DNA of 64,000 nt, from contig NZ_JAQNDO010000001.1 of the NCBI RefSeq assembly GCF_028369105.1, positions 10,324,501-10,388,500 on the forward strand, written 5' to 3'. The position numbers and the translations under genes are program-made. The notes beneath the pieces are model-generated. The model was given only the letters and a program-made list of their open reading frames with translations. It was not told where the DNA came from and did no database searches. Shown in pieces: positions 17,143 through 24,920 of this stretch. The stretch's first letter is position 1. Every line of letters starts with the position of its first letter. The stretch is from Polyangium mundeleinium (GTDB lineage Bacteria; Myxococcota_A; Polyangia; Polyangiales; Polyangiaceae).

Positions 17143-18878
17143 GGAGCCTCGTCGTGGCATGGCTCGAGCGCCACGGGTTGCCCGGGTGGCTCGCGCCCGA
17201 TTACATGGTGATGGTGGGGCTCGCGGCGCTGCTCGGCGCTGCGGTGACGCAAAGGCTGTCGCGGCGCGACGGAGCCGACGCAGGGCTCGAAGGGCGGGCG
17301 CTCCTCGCGGCGTATGCCGGGGCGCTCGCGGGCGGATACGTCTTCGAATGGCTGCGGGCCCTGCCGGAGGCTCTCCTTTCGGGGTCGCTCGATCCGCTGC
17401 TCCACGCGGGGCGCGCGGCGTACGGCGGGCTCTTGATGGGGGCGCTCGCGGCGGCCTGGGTGCTGCGCCGCGGGGGCGCGAAGGCGCTCTCGTTTTTGGA
17501 TCGGGCGGTGCCGCTGTGCGGGATCTCGTACGGGTTCGTACGGACGGGCTGTTTCCTCGCGGGATGTGATTACGGAAAACCCACGGCGGGCTTCTTCGGG
17601 GTGCGGTTCCCGGCCGGGAGCCCGGCGGCGCTGGATCACGCGTCGCTCGGCTGGATCCCACAAGGAGCGCCCAGCCTGCCCGTGCACCCGACGCAGCTTT
17701 ATGAGGCGGCCGCGGGGCTCGTGGCCGGCGTGGTGGCGTCGCTCTGGCTCCTCGGTCCGCGGCGCGACGGGCGGGCGTTCGGCACGTGGATCGCGCTGTA
17801 TGCGACGGGGCGGTTTTTCGTGGAAATGCTGCGCGGCGACGCGTCGCGCGGGACGTACGGGCCCTTGAGCTCGGCGCAGCTCGTTTCGATCGTGCTACTC
17901 CTCGGCGTGGGCGCGGCCGTGGTGCTCGCGCGGAAGGGCCCGCGGTTGTCGCTGGCCTCGGCGATGCTCGCGGCGGCGGCGCTCGTCGTGCCGGAGGAGG
18001 CTACGGCGCAACCGGCGCAACCGGCGAAACCGACGGGACCAGCCACGCAGGCGCCGGCGGGGCAAACGCCCAAGCAGCCAGCGGGGCAAACCCCTCCCGC
18101 GGCCGGGCCAAAGGCCGGCGCGGCGGCGCCTTCGAGTGTCCCGCCGGCGCCGCCCGTGCAGCAGGCGCAGCCTTATCCGCCGCCTCCACAGGGTGGTACA
18201 GCGTATCCGTATCCGCCGCCGCCGCAGGGCGCGGCGCCGTACCCCTATCCCTACCCGTATCCGCCGCCTGCACAGGGCGCGGCGCCGTATCCGTACCCGT
18301 ATCCCTACCCCTACCCGCCGCCTCCGCAGGGCGGAACGCCGCCGACGGGCGTGAAATCGGTGCCGGCGGAGGAGCTTCCGCCGGAGGAGAAGCCCGCGGA
18401 TCCGCAGAAGGAGTACAACAAACTCCGCTTCGGCATCGGCCTCGCGGGCGGTGGGTATTTCGCGCCGGGCAGGTTCGCGGTGAAGGACGGCGCGCTCGTC
18501 GACCTGGAAGCCACGTACCGCATCGCCACGGGGTCGCGGCAGCGCTTCGAGATCGGCCTCGAAGGGCGCTTCGTGGGGACGAACGACGCGACGCAATGGG
18601 GGATCGCCGTCCCGATCCGGTTCGTCGCGGGCCTCGGCAGGTACTCGGAGATCGAGTTCACGACGATGCCGTTCTACTCGCGCGTGGTCTTCGACTCGGC
18701 CTACTTCGAGCCAGCAAACGGGTTCGGCGCGCGCTTCCAGCTCGGCTTTGGCTTCCCGCTCACCTCGCATTTCGCCATCGGATTCACCCCCCTCGGCTTC
18801 GGGATCATGGGGTCCGGCAGCGTCAACGCGCTGTTCACGTACGAGCCGCGGTTCTGGGTGAAGGTCGCGCCGTTCTGA
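17139..18878 (+). CDS. Lgt-like diacylglyceryl-transferase domain fused to an outer-membrane beta-barrel domain
   Basis: A 579-residue protein with two parts not normally joined. Residues about 1-265 are a multi-span Lgt-like domain: YGGLLMG (near 94), RTGCFLAGCDYGKPT (about 134-149) and HPTQLYE (near 183). The signature Arg is kept, but the His of the usual HGG motif is Tyr, and GNF is replaced by a GCF...GC form. Next comes a signal-peptide-like stretch ending ATAQ (near 287), then about 130 residues of Pro/Tyr/Gln repeats. The final part (from about 420) is an eight-strand-like barrel ending WVKVAPF. AGGAGG precedes ATG 17139, which overlaps the preceding stop. Either a true fusion or two proteins made from one frame. 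Confidence 0.85.
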   Translation: MRSLVVAWLERHGLPGWLAPDYMVMVGLAALLGAAVTQRLSRRDGADAGLEGRALLAAYAGALAGGYVFEWLRALPEALLSGSLDPLLHAGRAAYGGLLMGALAAAWVLRRGGAKALSFLDRAVPLCGISYGFVRTGCFLAGCDYGKPTAGFFGVRFPAGSPAALDHASLGWIPQGAPSLPVHPTQLYEAAAGLVAGVVASLWLLGPRRDGRAFGTWIALYATGRFFVEMLRGDASRGTYGPLSSAQLVSIVLLLGVGAAVVLARKGPRLSLASAMLAAAALVVPEEATAQPAQPAKPTGPATQAPAGQTPKQPAGQTPPAAGPKAGAAAPSSVPPAPPVQQAQPYPPPPQGGTAYPYPPPPQGAAPYPYPYPYPPPAQGAAPYPYPYPYPYPPPPQGGTPPTGVKSVPAEELPPEEKPADPQKEYNKLRFGIGLAGGGYFAPGRFAVKDGALVDLEATYRIATGSRQRFEIGLEGRFVGTNDATQWGIAVPIRFVAGLGRYSEIEFTTMPFYSRVVFDSAYFEPANGFGARFQLGFGFPLTSHFAIGFTPLGFGIMGSGSVNALFTYEPRFWVKVAPF

Positions 18879-18891
18879 TCTGAGGAAACCG

Positions 18892-20274
18892 ATGATGTCT
18901 CGATTCATGCGGGGCGCCTTGCGCCTCGTATCACCGTTCGCCTTCGTTCTCCTCCCCGCTTGCTCGGACGAGCCCGCCACCACGCCGCCGACGGAGACCG
19001 ATATCTTCGACCGGTTGCAGGCCATCCCGGGGATGGTGGTGACGGAGGAGAACTCGGGGGTCGAGGGGTATCGTTATTTCGTGATGGAGTACGAGCAACC
19101 GGCGGATCACGGCGCCGAGGGCGGGCCGGTCTTCCGGCAGCGCTTGCTCCTGCACCACAGGGACGAGGCCGCGCCGTTCGTGCTCGGGACGTCGGGGTAC
19201 AACGTCAATCCCACGCGGCAAAGGCTGCGGGAGCCGGCCAGTTTTCTCCAGGCGAACCAGCTCTTCGTGGAGCAACGGTTCTTCACGCCCTCAAGGCCGG
19301 AGCCGGCCGATTGGTCGCTCCTGACGATCGAGCAAGCCGCGGCGGATCATCATCGTATCGTGGAGGTGCTGAAGCCCATCTACACGGGCAAATGGATCTC
19401 GTCCGGCGCGAGCAAAGGCGGGATGACGTCCGTGTACCACCGGCGGTTTTTCCCGGACGACGTCGACGGGACGGTCGCGTACGTCGCGCCGCACAGCTTC
19501 GGCACGAAGGACGCGCGGTACCTCGATTTCGTGGCGTCGCTCGGGAGCTCGACCTGTCAGGACGCGTTGCAGTATTTCCAGCGGGAGGTGCTTTTGCGGC
19601 GTCCGGCGATGCTCGCGCGGATCGACGAGCAGGCGACGATGGTCGGGCTCACGTACGACCTGCTCGGCCGGGAGAAGGCGCTCGAAGTGGCCACGCTGGA
19701 ACTCGTTTTCACGTTCTGGCAGTATTACGACGAGAGCGTTTGTCCCGAGGTAGGCGCCGAGCCGCCGACGGACGACGATGTATGGACGTTCCTCGACGAG
19801 ATCGCCTCGCCGAGCCTCTGGTCGGACGAGGAGTTCCTCACGTACGAGCCTTATTACTGGCAAGCGGCCACCGAGCTCGGGTTCCCGGCGGTCGAGGAGT
19901 CGCACGTCGCGGATCTGTTGCAGTTCCCCGGGATCGACACGGCGGAGACGTTCCTCACGCCGGGCAAGACGCCGGTCTTCGACGCGTCGGCGATGCAGGA
20001 CATTTCCACCTGGATCTCGGCGGAGGGAGAGAGGCTTTTGTTCGTGTACGGGGAGACCGATCCGTACACGGCGGCGGCCTTCGAGCTCGGCAATGCGAAG
20101 GACAGCTACCGGTTCCTCGCGCCGGGGCTGAACCATTCGGCGTTGATCGTCGATCTCGTGGAGCCGGATCGCGCGAAAGCGCTCGATGCGCTGGAAGCGT
20201 GGACGGGCGTCACGCCGGTCCTGCCGCCGGAGACGGCGATCCGGGCGCGGAGGACGCGGCGCGATCCCGATTGA
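18892..20274 (+). CDS. Secreted lipoprotein peptidase of the S37 (PS-10 / tripeptidyl aminopeptidase) type
   Basis: The 460-residue protein has a lipoprotein signal (FAFVLLPAC, Cys about 24). It then shows the S37 layout: PADHGAEGGPVFRQR near residue 70, and the nucleophile elbow SSGASKGGMTSVYHRRFF near residue 170 (Ser in GASKGG). Late in the protein are LLFVYGETDPY, with the likely catalytic Asp, and LAPGLNHSAL, with the likely catalytic His. Members cleave peptides from N-termini outside the cell. The stretch TCQDALQYFQREVLL also fits the family. GAGGAAA precedes the tandem ATG codons at 18892/18895. It lies 13 bp after the Lgt-barrel gene and may share its transcript. Confidence 0.85.
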   Translation: MMSRFMRGALRLVSPFAFVLLPACSDEPATTPPTETDIFDRLQAIPGMVVTEENSGVEGYRYFVMEYEQPADHGAEGGPVFRQRLLLHHRDEAAPFVLGTSGYNVNPTRQRLREPASFLQANQLFVEQRFFTPSRPEPADWSLLTIEQAAADHHRIVEVLKPIYTGKWISSGASKGGMTSVYHRRFFPDDVDGTVAYVAPHSFGTKDARYLDFVASLGSSTCQDALQYFQREVLLRRPAMLARIDEQATMVGLTYDLLGREKALEVATLELVFTFWQYYDESVCPEVGAEPPTDDDVWTFLDEIASPSLWSDEEFLTYEPYYWQAATELGFPAVEESHVADLLQFPGIDTAETFLTPGKTPVFDASAMQDISTWISAEGERLLFVYGETDPYTAAAFELGNAKDSYRFLAPGLNHSALIVDLVEPDRAKALDALEAWTGVTPVLPPETAIRARRTRRDPD

Positions 20275-20275
20275 G

Positions 20276-21613
20276 TCACCAGATCTTCGTGGCGTCGGTC
20301 ATGTTGATGTAGATGACCGGGCCCTCGAACTTCGAGGCGAGGAACTGATCGGTGTACGTGAAGAGCTCGTCGAGGCGCTCGAACTCGTTCGGGGAGTAAT
20401 ACTCCGTGGTCGCGGGGTGGAAGCCCGTCGAGACCTGCGTGGGCGCGGGGAGCCCGCCGCCGCTCCAGTTCGCGTCGAAGATGGTTTTGATCTCCTCGAC
20501 GGCCCAGTAATCGACCATGCAGCCGTTGTCCGGGACTTCGAGCAGGCCCAGCGCGGGGCCCTTGCCGCCGGCGACGATGCTGTCCTCCGTCGGACGATAA
20601 GGCTGGCTCGTGTCGCCGATCGTCGCCCATTGCGCTTTGTTGAAATCGTAGATGTCGTAGCCGAACCACTCGTCCATGAGCTTCCAGTTGTTCGCGGAGG
20701 AGTCGACGAGGAAGCCCGTGTCGACGAGGGCCTGCGCGACGTGCGTCTCGAGGGTCCAGGCGCCGGCGCGGAAGGAGGTGGGCTTGCCGAAGCCGACCTG
20801 GTTCCAGATCTCGTTGGCCTTGCCGAACAGGGTGTTCCATTCCTCGCGGCTGTAGGCCCCGAGGCGCACGGTGTAGCCGGTGGGATCACCGGCCGGATAG
20901 GCGACCGAGGGCGAGGTTTTGCAAGCCACCCCCGCGGCTTCGATGAAGTTGCAATAGGGGTGGATGTGGAGGCCGATTTCGTCGCCGTACGTATCGCGCA
21001 TGCCCTGGGCCCAGCTCACGATGTGGTCTCGGCGCTGCTGGGGGACGGCCGGATCCGTGAACGTATACGGGCCGAGGAGGTGCGTGATCTTGAGCTCGGG
21101 GTGCGCCGTGTGGAGCTCGGTGTGATGGTCGAGGACGCGGTCGTCGACGTCGGAAAAATCCCAGTCGGTCGAGATGACCATGTAAAGGGCGTGCCCCTTG
21201 ACGAATTCGGCGCGAAAAAAGGCCTCCTTCGAGCCACGCACGGAGAGCATGAGGCCGTGGGTCCCAACCGGGAGCTCGAGCGTCGGGATCTCGCCCTCCG
21301 ACTGGTTGTCGTCGGCGTTGAAGACGAGCGGGACCGGCTCCGCGGCGCCGTCGATCCAGGCGTCAATGAAGACGACGTCCTTGGGGGCCGCGACCTGGAT
21401 CACGAACGCCTTCGTGGGATTGGTGAGGCCGTCGCCGGCGAGGACGTAGCGCGGGACGCCGGTCACGGTGAACGCGGGGTCGTTCTCCGCGGGCGGATTG
21501 GGCCGAACGGGGGCGATGACGAGGGGTGCTTCGCCCCCGTCCGGGCCGCAGGCAGGCGCCGCGAGGAGGGAGAGGGCCGTGAGGAGAAGGTAGGAGGAAG
21601 ATCGGAAGCGCAT
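20276..21613 (-). CDS. Lipoprotein with polysaccharide-deacetylase-like fold
   Basis: The 445-residue protein has a lipoprotein signal (SSYLLLTALSLLAAPAC). The central region carries STDWDFSDVDDRVLDHH and later GDEIGLHIHPYC. Together these resemble the catalytic Asp and His-rich metal motifs of NodB-type carbohydrate esterases. A third conserved-looking region, PTSFRAGAW, fits the RxGxW motif of that fold. A possible activity is deacetylation of a surface polysaccharide. ATG 21613 is preferred because AAGGG lies just upstream; an in-frame ATG at 21628 is the alternative. It converges with the S37 peptidase with a single base between them. Confidence 0.75.
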   Translation of the reverse strand: MRFRSSSYLLLTALSLLAAPACGPDGGEAPLVIAPVRPNPPAENDPAFTVTGVPRYVLAGDGLTNPTKAFVIQVAAPKDVVFIDAWIDGAAEPVPLVFNADDNQSEGEIPTLELPVGTHGLMLSVRGSKEAFFRAEFVKGHALYMVISTDWDFSDVDDRVLDHHTELHTAHPELKITHLLGPYTFTDPAVPQQRRDHIVSWAQGMRDTYGDEIGLHIHPYCNFIEAAGVACKTSPSVAYPAGDPTGYTVRLGAYSREEWNTLFGKANEIWNQVGFGKPTSFRAGAWTLETHVAQALVDTGFLVDSSANNWKLMDEWFGYDIYDFNKAQWATIGDTSQPYRPTEDSIVAGGKGPALGLLEVPDNGCMVDYWAVEEIKTIFDANWSGGGLPAPTQVSTGFHPATTEYYSPNEFERLDELFTYTDQFLASKFEGPVIYINMTDATKIW

Positions 21614-21666
21614 GATCCCTTGTATCATGCGCCCGTCGCGCCCCGAAGGGCGTCCTCGGGGTGCGC

Positions 21667-23286
21667 TCAGTCCGCTGAGGGCAATTTGAGCGCGCCCGCG
21701 CCGAGCTCGACGAAGCGGGTCTTCGGAAAGGCCTTCGCGCAGGTCTCGAGCTGCCAGTCGCCCTTGAAAAGGACGACGTGCTGGCCGTGCACGTCGAGCG
21801 CGCCATAGCCGTAGAGCTGCGATTCGAGCTCCGCGAGCGGCACGGGCTCGCCCTCGACCCAGCGGGCGAGGTTCCACGAGAGGCGCTCGATACGCACGTC
21901 CGCGCCGTATTCGTTGAGGAGGCGGTGCTTGACGACGTCGAACTGGAGCTCGCCGACGGCGCCGAGGATGGCCTCGCCCTCGCGGCCCTCCGGCGGCCGG
22001 AAGAGCTGCACGCTGCCCTCCTGCGCGAGCTGCTCGAGGCCCTTCTTGAGCTGCTTGCGTTTCATCGGGTCGACCATCACCACGCGGCCGAAATGCTCGG
22101 GCGGGAACTGCGGGAGCGGCGCATACTTGACGTTCGTGCCGTCCGTGAGGGTATCGCCGATGAGGAAGATGCCCGGATCAAAGACGCCGATGATGTCGCC
22201 CGCGAACCCGTCGTCGACGACGGTGCGCTCCTGCGCGAGGAATTGCACCGGGTTCGTGAGGCGAATGTCGCGATCGAGCCGGACGTGGCGGACCTTCATG
22301 CCACGCTCGTACCGGCCGGAGCAGACACGGACGAACGCAATGCGGTCGCGGTGGGCGCGATCCATGTTCGCCTGGATCTTGAAGACGAACGCAGTGAATC
22401 GCTCGTCGTCCGGGGTGATCGCGCCTTTGTCGCTCGCGCGCGCGGCGGGCGCGGGCATCATCTCCACGAAGGAGTCGAGGAGCTGCGGGAGGCCGAAATT
22501 CGTCAATGCGCTGCCGAAGAACATGGGCGTGACCTCGCCGCGCGCGAGCTTGCCCGTGTCGAGCGCGTCGCCGGCCGCGTCGAGGAGCTCGACGTCCTCG
22601 CGGAGCTGCTTGACACCTTCCTCTTCCACAGCCTGTTCGAGGTCGGGCGCGTAAAGGTCGTGCGCCTGCATGGGCGCCATCTCGGCGCCGTGCGCGACCT
22701 GCTGAAAGAGAAACACCTGCCGCAGGAGGCGGTGATACACGCCCTTGAATTGGCCGCGGACGGTGATCGGCCAGGTGATCGGGTAAACGCCGATGCCAAG
22801 GACCTCCTCGACCTCGCCGATGAGCTCGAACGGATCACGGCCGGGCCGGTCCATCTTGTTGACGAAGCTGAAGATGGGCATCGAGCGCAGCTTGCAGACG
22901 CGGAAGAGCTTCTTCGTCTGCGCCTCGACGCCCTTGGCCGAGTCGAGGAGCATGATGGCCGCGTCGGTGGCCATGAGCGCGCGGTAGGTGTCCTCGCTGA
23001 AGTCGGCGTGGCCGGGGGTGTCGACGAGCGAGAGCAAGCGGCCCTTGTACGGGAACTGGAGGACGCTCGACTGGATGGAGATGCCGCGCTCGCGCTCCAT
23101 CTCCAGGTAGTCGCTGACGGCGTGCGCGCGCGCGCGCTTGGCCTTGACCGCGCCCGCGAGCTGGATGGCCCCGCCGTAGAGCAGGAGCTTCTCGGTGAGC
23201 GTGGTCTTGCCCGCGTCGGGGTGGGAGATGATGGCGAAGGTCTTGCGGCGAGCGATCTCGCGCTGGAGGAGTTGAGGGTCGGACAC
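21667..23286 (-). CDS. prfC: Peptide chain release factor 3
   Basis: The 539-residue GTPase recycles release factors RF1/RF2 from the ribosome after termination. The G1 loop is ISHPDAGKTTLTEK, and the switch region has KARAHAVSDYLEMERERGISI. G3 is VDTPGHADFSEDT and G4 is FVNKMDRPGRDP. The HPDAGKTT form and the SDYLEMERERGIS sequence distinguish RF3 from EF-G. Length matches the family (about 530). The start is GTG 23286. It stands between unrelated genes, 53 bp downstream of which the deacetylase-like gene begins on the same strand. Confidence 0.96.
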   Translation of the reverse strand: MSDPQLLQREIARRKTFAIISHPDAGKTTLTEKLLLYGGAIQLAGAVKAKRARAHAVSDYLEMERERGISIQSSVLQFPYKGRLLSLVDTPGHADFSEDTYRALMATDAAIMLLDSAKGVEAQTKKLFRVCKLRSMPIFSFVNKMDRPGRDPFELIGEVEEVLGIGVYPITWPITVRGQFKGVYHRLLRQVFLFQQVAHGAEMAPMQAHDLYAPDLEQAVEEEGVKQLREDVELLDAAGDALDTGKLARGEVTPMFFGSALTNFGLPQLLDSFVEMMPAPAARASDKGAITPDDERFTAFVFKIQANMDRAHRDRIAFVRVCSGRYERGMKVRHVRLDRDIRLTNPVQFLAQERTVVDDGFAGDIIGVFDPGIFLIGDTLTDGTNVKYAPLPQFPPEHFGRVVMVDPMKRKQLKKGLEQLAQEGSVQLFRPPEGREGEAILGAVGELQFDVVKHRLLNEYGADVRIERLSWNLARWVEGEPVPLAELESQLYGYGALDVHGQHVVLFKGDWQLETCAKAFPKTRFVELGAGALKLPSAD

Positions 23287-23483
23287 GGCGGCGCGCGCAC
23301 CTTAGCACCGGTTCCGCCCCGGGCTACGCTCGCGAGGGCTCGCAGCCGGGACCGAAGGGCCGCTTCGACGCGTCCCTGGCGGCCGCCAGGCGGAAAAACG
23401 GGGGCGCCACCCCCCCGAAGGCCAAGGTCCGCGGCCATCGAAGGGGGTTTTGTCCTGGCACGAGGGTCGCTCAGGTCCGCCGC

Positions 23484-24470
23484 GTGGAAGCGACCGAGCG
23501 AAGAGCAGGGCGAGCCCCGACGGGGGACGACATCGACCTGATCCTGCGCCACGTCTCGCGGAAGCTGCCCCACGCGGTCGCGCGGGCAATGCTCGATTGC
23601 GAGGGTCCTGTCGAGCCTTTGGAATGGGTCGATACGCAGGTGACGTCACGACAGCGGCGGCTCGATCGAGCGCTGCTGGTGAAGTCGGCCGAGGGAAAAC
23701 GCCTGCTGCACGTGGAATGGGCGAGAGCCATGACGCGGGACGTGTCGTGGCGCATGTTCGAATACAACACGCTGACGGCGCTGGCGCTGGGGAGCGAGAC
23801 GCGCGCGCGGCGCGGGACGAAGCCGGAGGAGGGGCCGCCGCGCATCGAGAGCGTGCTCGTGCTCCTGGCTGGCCGCGACGAACCCTGGCCCGAGGAGGGC
23901 GTGTACCGGACCTCGCCGGAGGATCGGCCCTTTTCCGGGGTCTCGTTCCGCGTGGAGCCCGTGTACCAGCGGACCGTGGCCGAGCTCGTGCGACGAGCCA
24001 GCGAACAGGGAAGTCCGTTCTGGTTGATCTTCGCGCCCCTCACGAGGGACGTGGACGCGGACAAACTTGCGCAAGTCATGGAGATTTTGCGCGCGCAGAG
24101 CTCCCCCGCAGAGTTCGAAGAGCTCTGCGCCGCCATGGCCGTCCTCGCGGAGACAAACCGGCGTGTGAAAGGGCTGAAGGATGTGGTAGTCTCTGCGGGG
24201 TCCGGGAGGTTGGTCGTGCAAAACTGGATCTTCAGAGAAGGACGTAAGGAAGGGCGCAAAGAGGGACGCAAGCAGGGACGCCTGGAAGGGCGCCTCGAAA
24301 CCCTCGCCCACCAGTTCGAACGGCGCCTCGGGCGCCCGTTGACCATGTCCGAGCGACAAACCTTGGAGAACCGACTCGCGAAGCTCGGCGCAGGACGGGT
24401 CGGGGACGTGGTGCTCGATCGGTCGCCGGAGGAGCTCGCGCGCTGGCTCGCGCCGCGCGCCGAGGGATAG
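23484..24470 (+). CDS. Rpn/PD-(D/E)XK-type putative nuclease with DUF4351-like C-terminus
   Basis: The 328-residue protein resembles the Rpn family of recombination-promoting, PD-(D/E)XK-fold nucleases. The N-terminal half has a WVDTQV strand (Asp about 50) and, about 30 residues later, RLLHVEWA with the candidate catalytic Glu. Near the C-terminus is the hallmark charged repeat REGRKEGRKEGRKQGRLEGR (about 252-271), followed by a helical RLGRPLTMSERQTLENRL segment as in DUF4351 proteins. The start is GTG 23484. The canonical E-x-Q/K is reduced to E-W, so activity is uncertain. No transposon ends flank it. Confidence 0.8.
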   Translation: MEATERRAGRAPTGDDIDLILRHVSRKLPHAVARAMLDCEGPVEPLEWVDTQVTSRQRRLDRALLVKSAEGKRLLHVEWARAMTRDVSWRMFEYNTLTALALGSETRARRGTKPEEGPPRIESVLVLLAGRDEPWPEEGVYRTSPEDRPFSGVSFRVEPVYQRTVAELVRRASEQGSPFWLIFAPLTRDVDADKLAQVMEILRAQSSPAEFEELCAAMAVLAETNRRVKGLKDVVVSAGSGRLVVQNWIFREGRKEGRKEGRKQGRLEGRLETLAHQFERRLGRPLTMSERQTLENRLAKLGAGRVGDVVLDRSPEELARWLAPRAEG

Positions 24471-24479
24471 AACCGAGGG

Positions 24480-24920
24480 TTACGCCTTCGCCACGCCCGC
24501 GAGCTTCGGGCGCATGTCCGCGAGCCACGCCCGCGCCGCGGCCTCGTCGTTGCCGTGGAAGACGTAGCGATCCCGGGCCCCGAGCGCGGCGGTCGCGCGC
24601 ATGAGCATTTCGACAGACATACGTAATGCGAAGCCGCCCCCATACAGGGCAAGGGCGCGCGGCGGGAGGCGAATGCGGTGCGACGACAACGCGACCTTCC
24701 GCGCCCCCCCGGTCCAGGTCGTCACACGCGAGATCGATGCGAGCGTGAGCATGTAGGGACGGCCCTCGCCCCATTCCTCGAGGGCCTCGGCGAGGGACTG
24801 GAGCTCCTCGCCGAGCTCGCCGCAGAGCTCGATACGGACCGTGTCGGCCGCCTCGAACGCGAGCGTGTGCGAGCCGATACGTAGCTCCGTGCCCACCGAT
24901 GGATGCCCCGCCGTCGTCAC
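24480..24920 (-). CDS. SpoIIAA/STAS-like small protein
   Basis: The 146-residue cytosolic protein has the strand-helix order of SpoIIAA-like (STAS/SEC14-related) proteins. These include ELRIGSHTLAFEAADTVRIEL, a helix EELQSLAEALEEWGEG, YMLTLASISRVT, then a C-terminal VFHGNDEAAARAWLADMR that is very typical of the group. The exact role is unknown; relatives are thought to bind lipids or act as regulators. Its GTG start (24920) overlaps the TGA of the large propeller gene upstream (GTGA), so translation is probably coupled although the two products share no obvious function. Confidence 0.75.
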   Translation of the reverse strand: MTTAGHPSVGTELRIGSHTLAFEAADTVRIELCGELGEELQSLAEALEEWGEGRPYMLTLASISRVTTWTGGARKVALSSHRIRLPPRALALYGGGFALRMSVEMLMRATAALGARDRYVFHGNDEAAARAWLADMRPKLAGVAKA

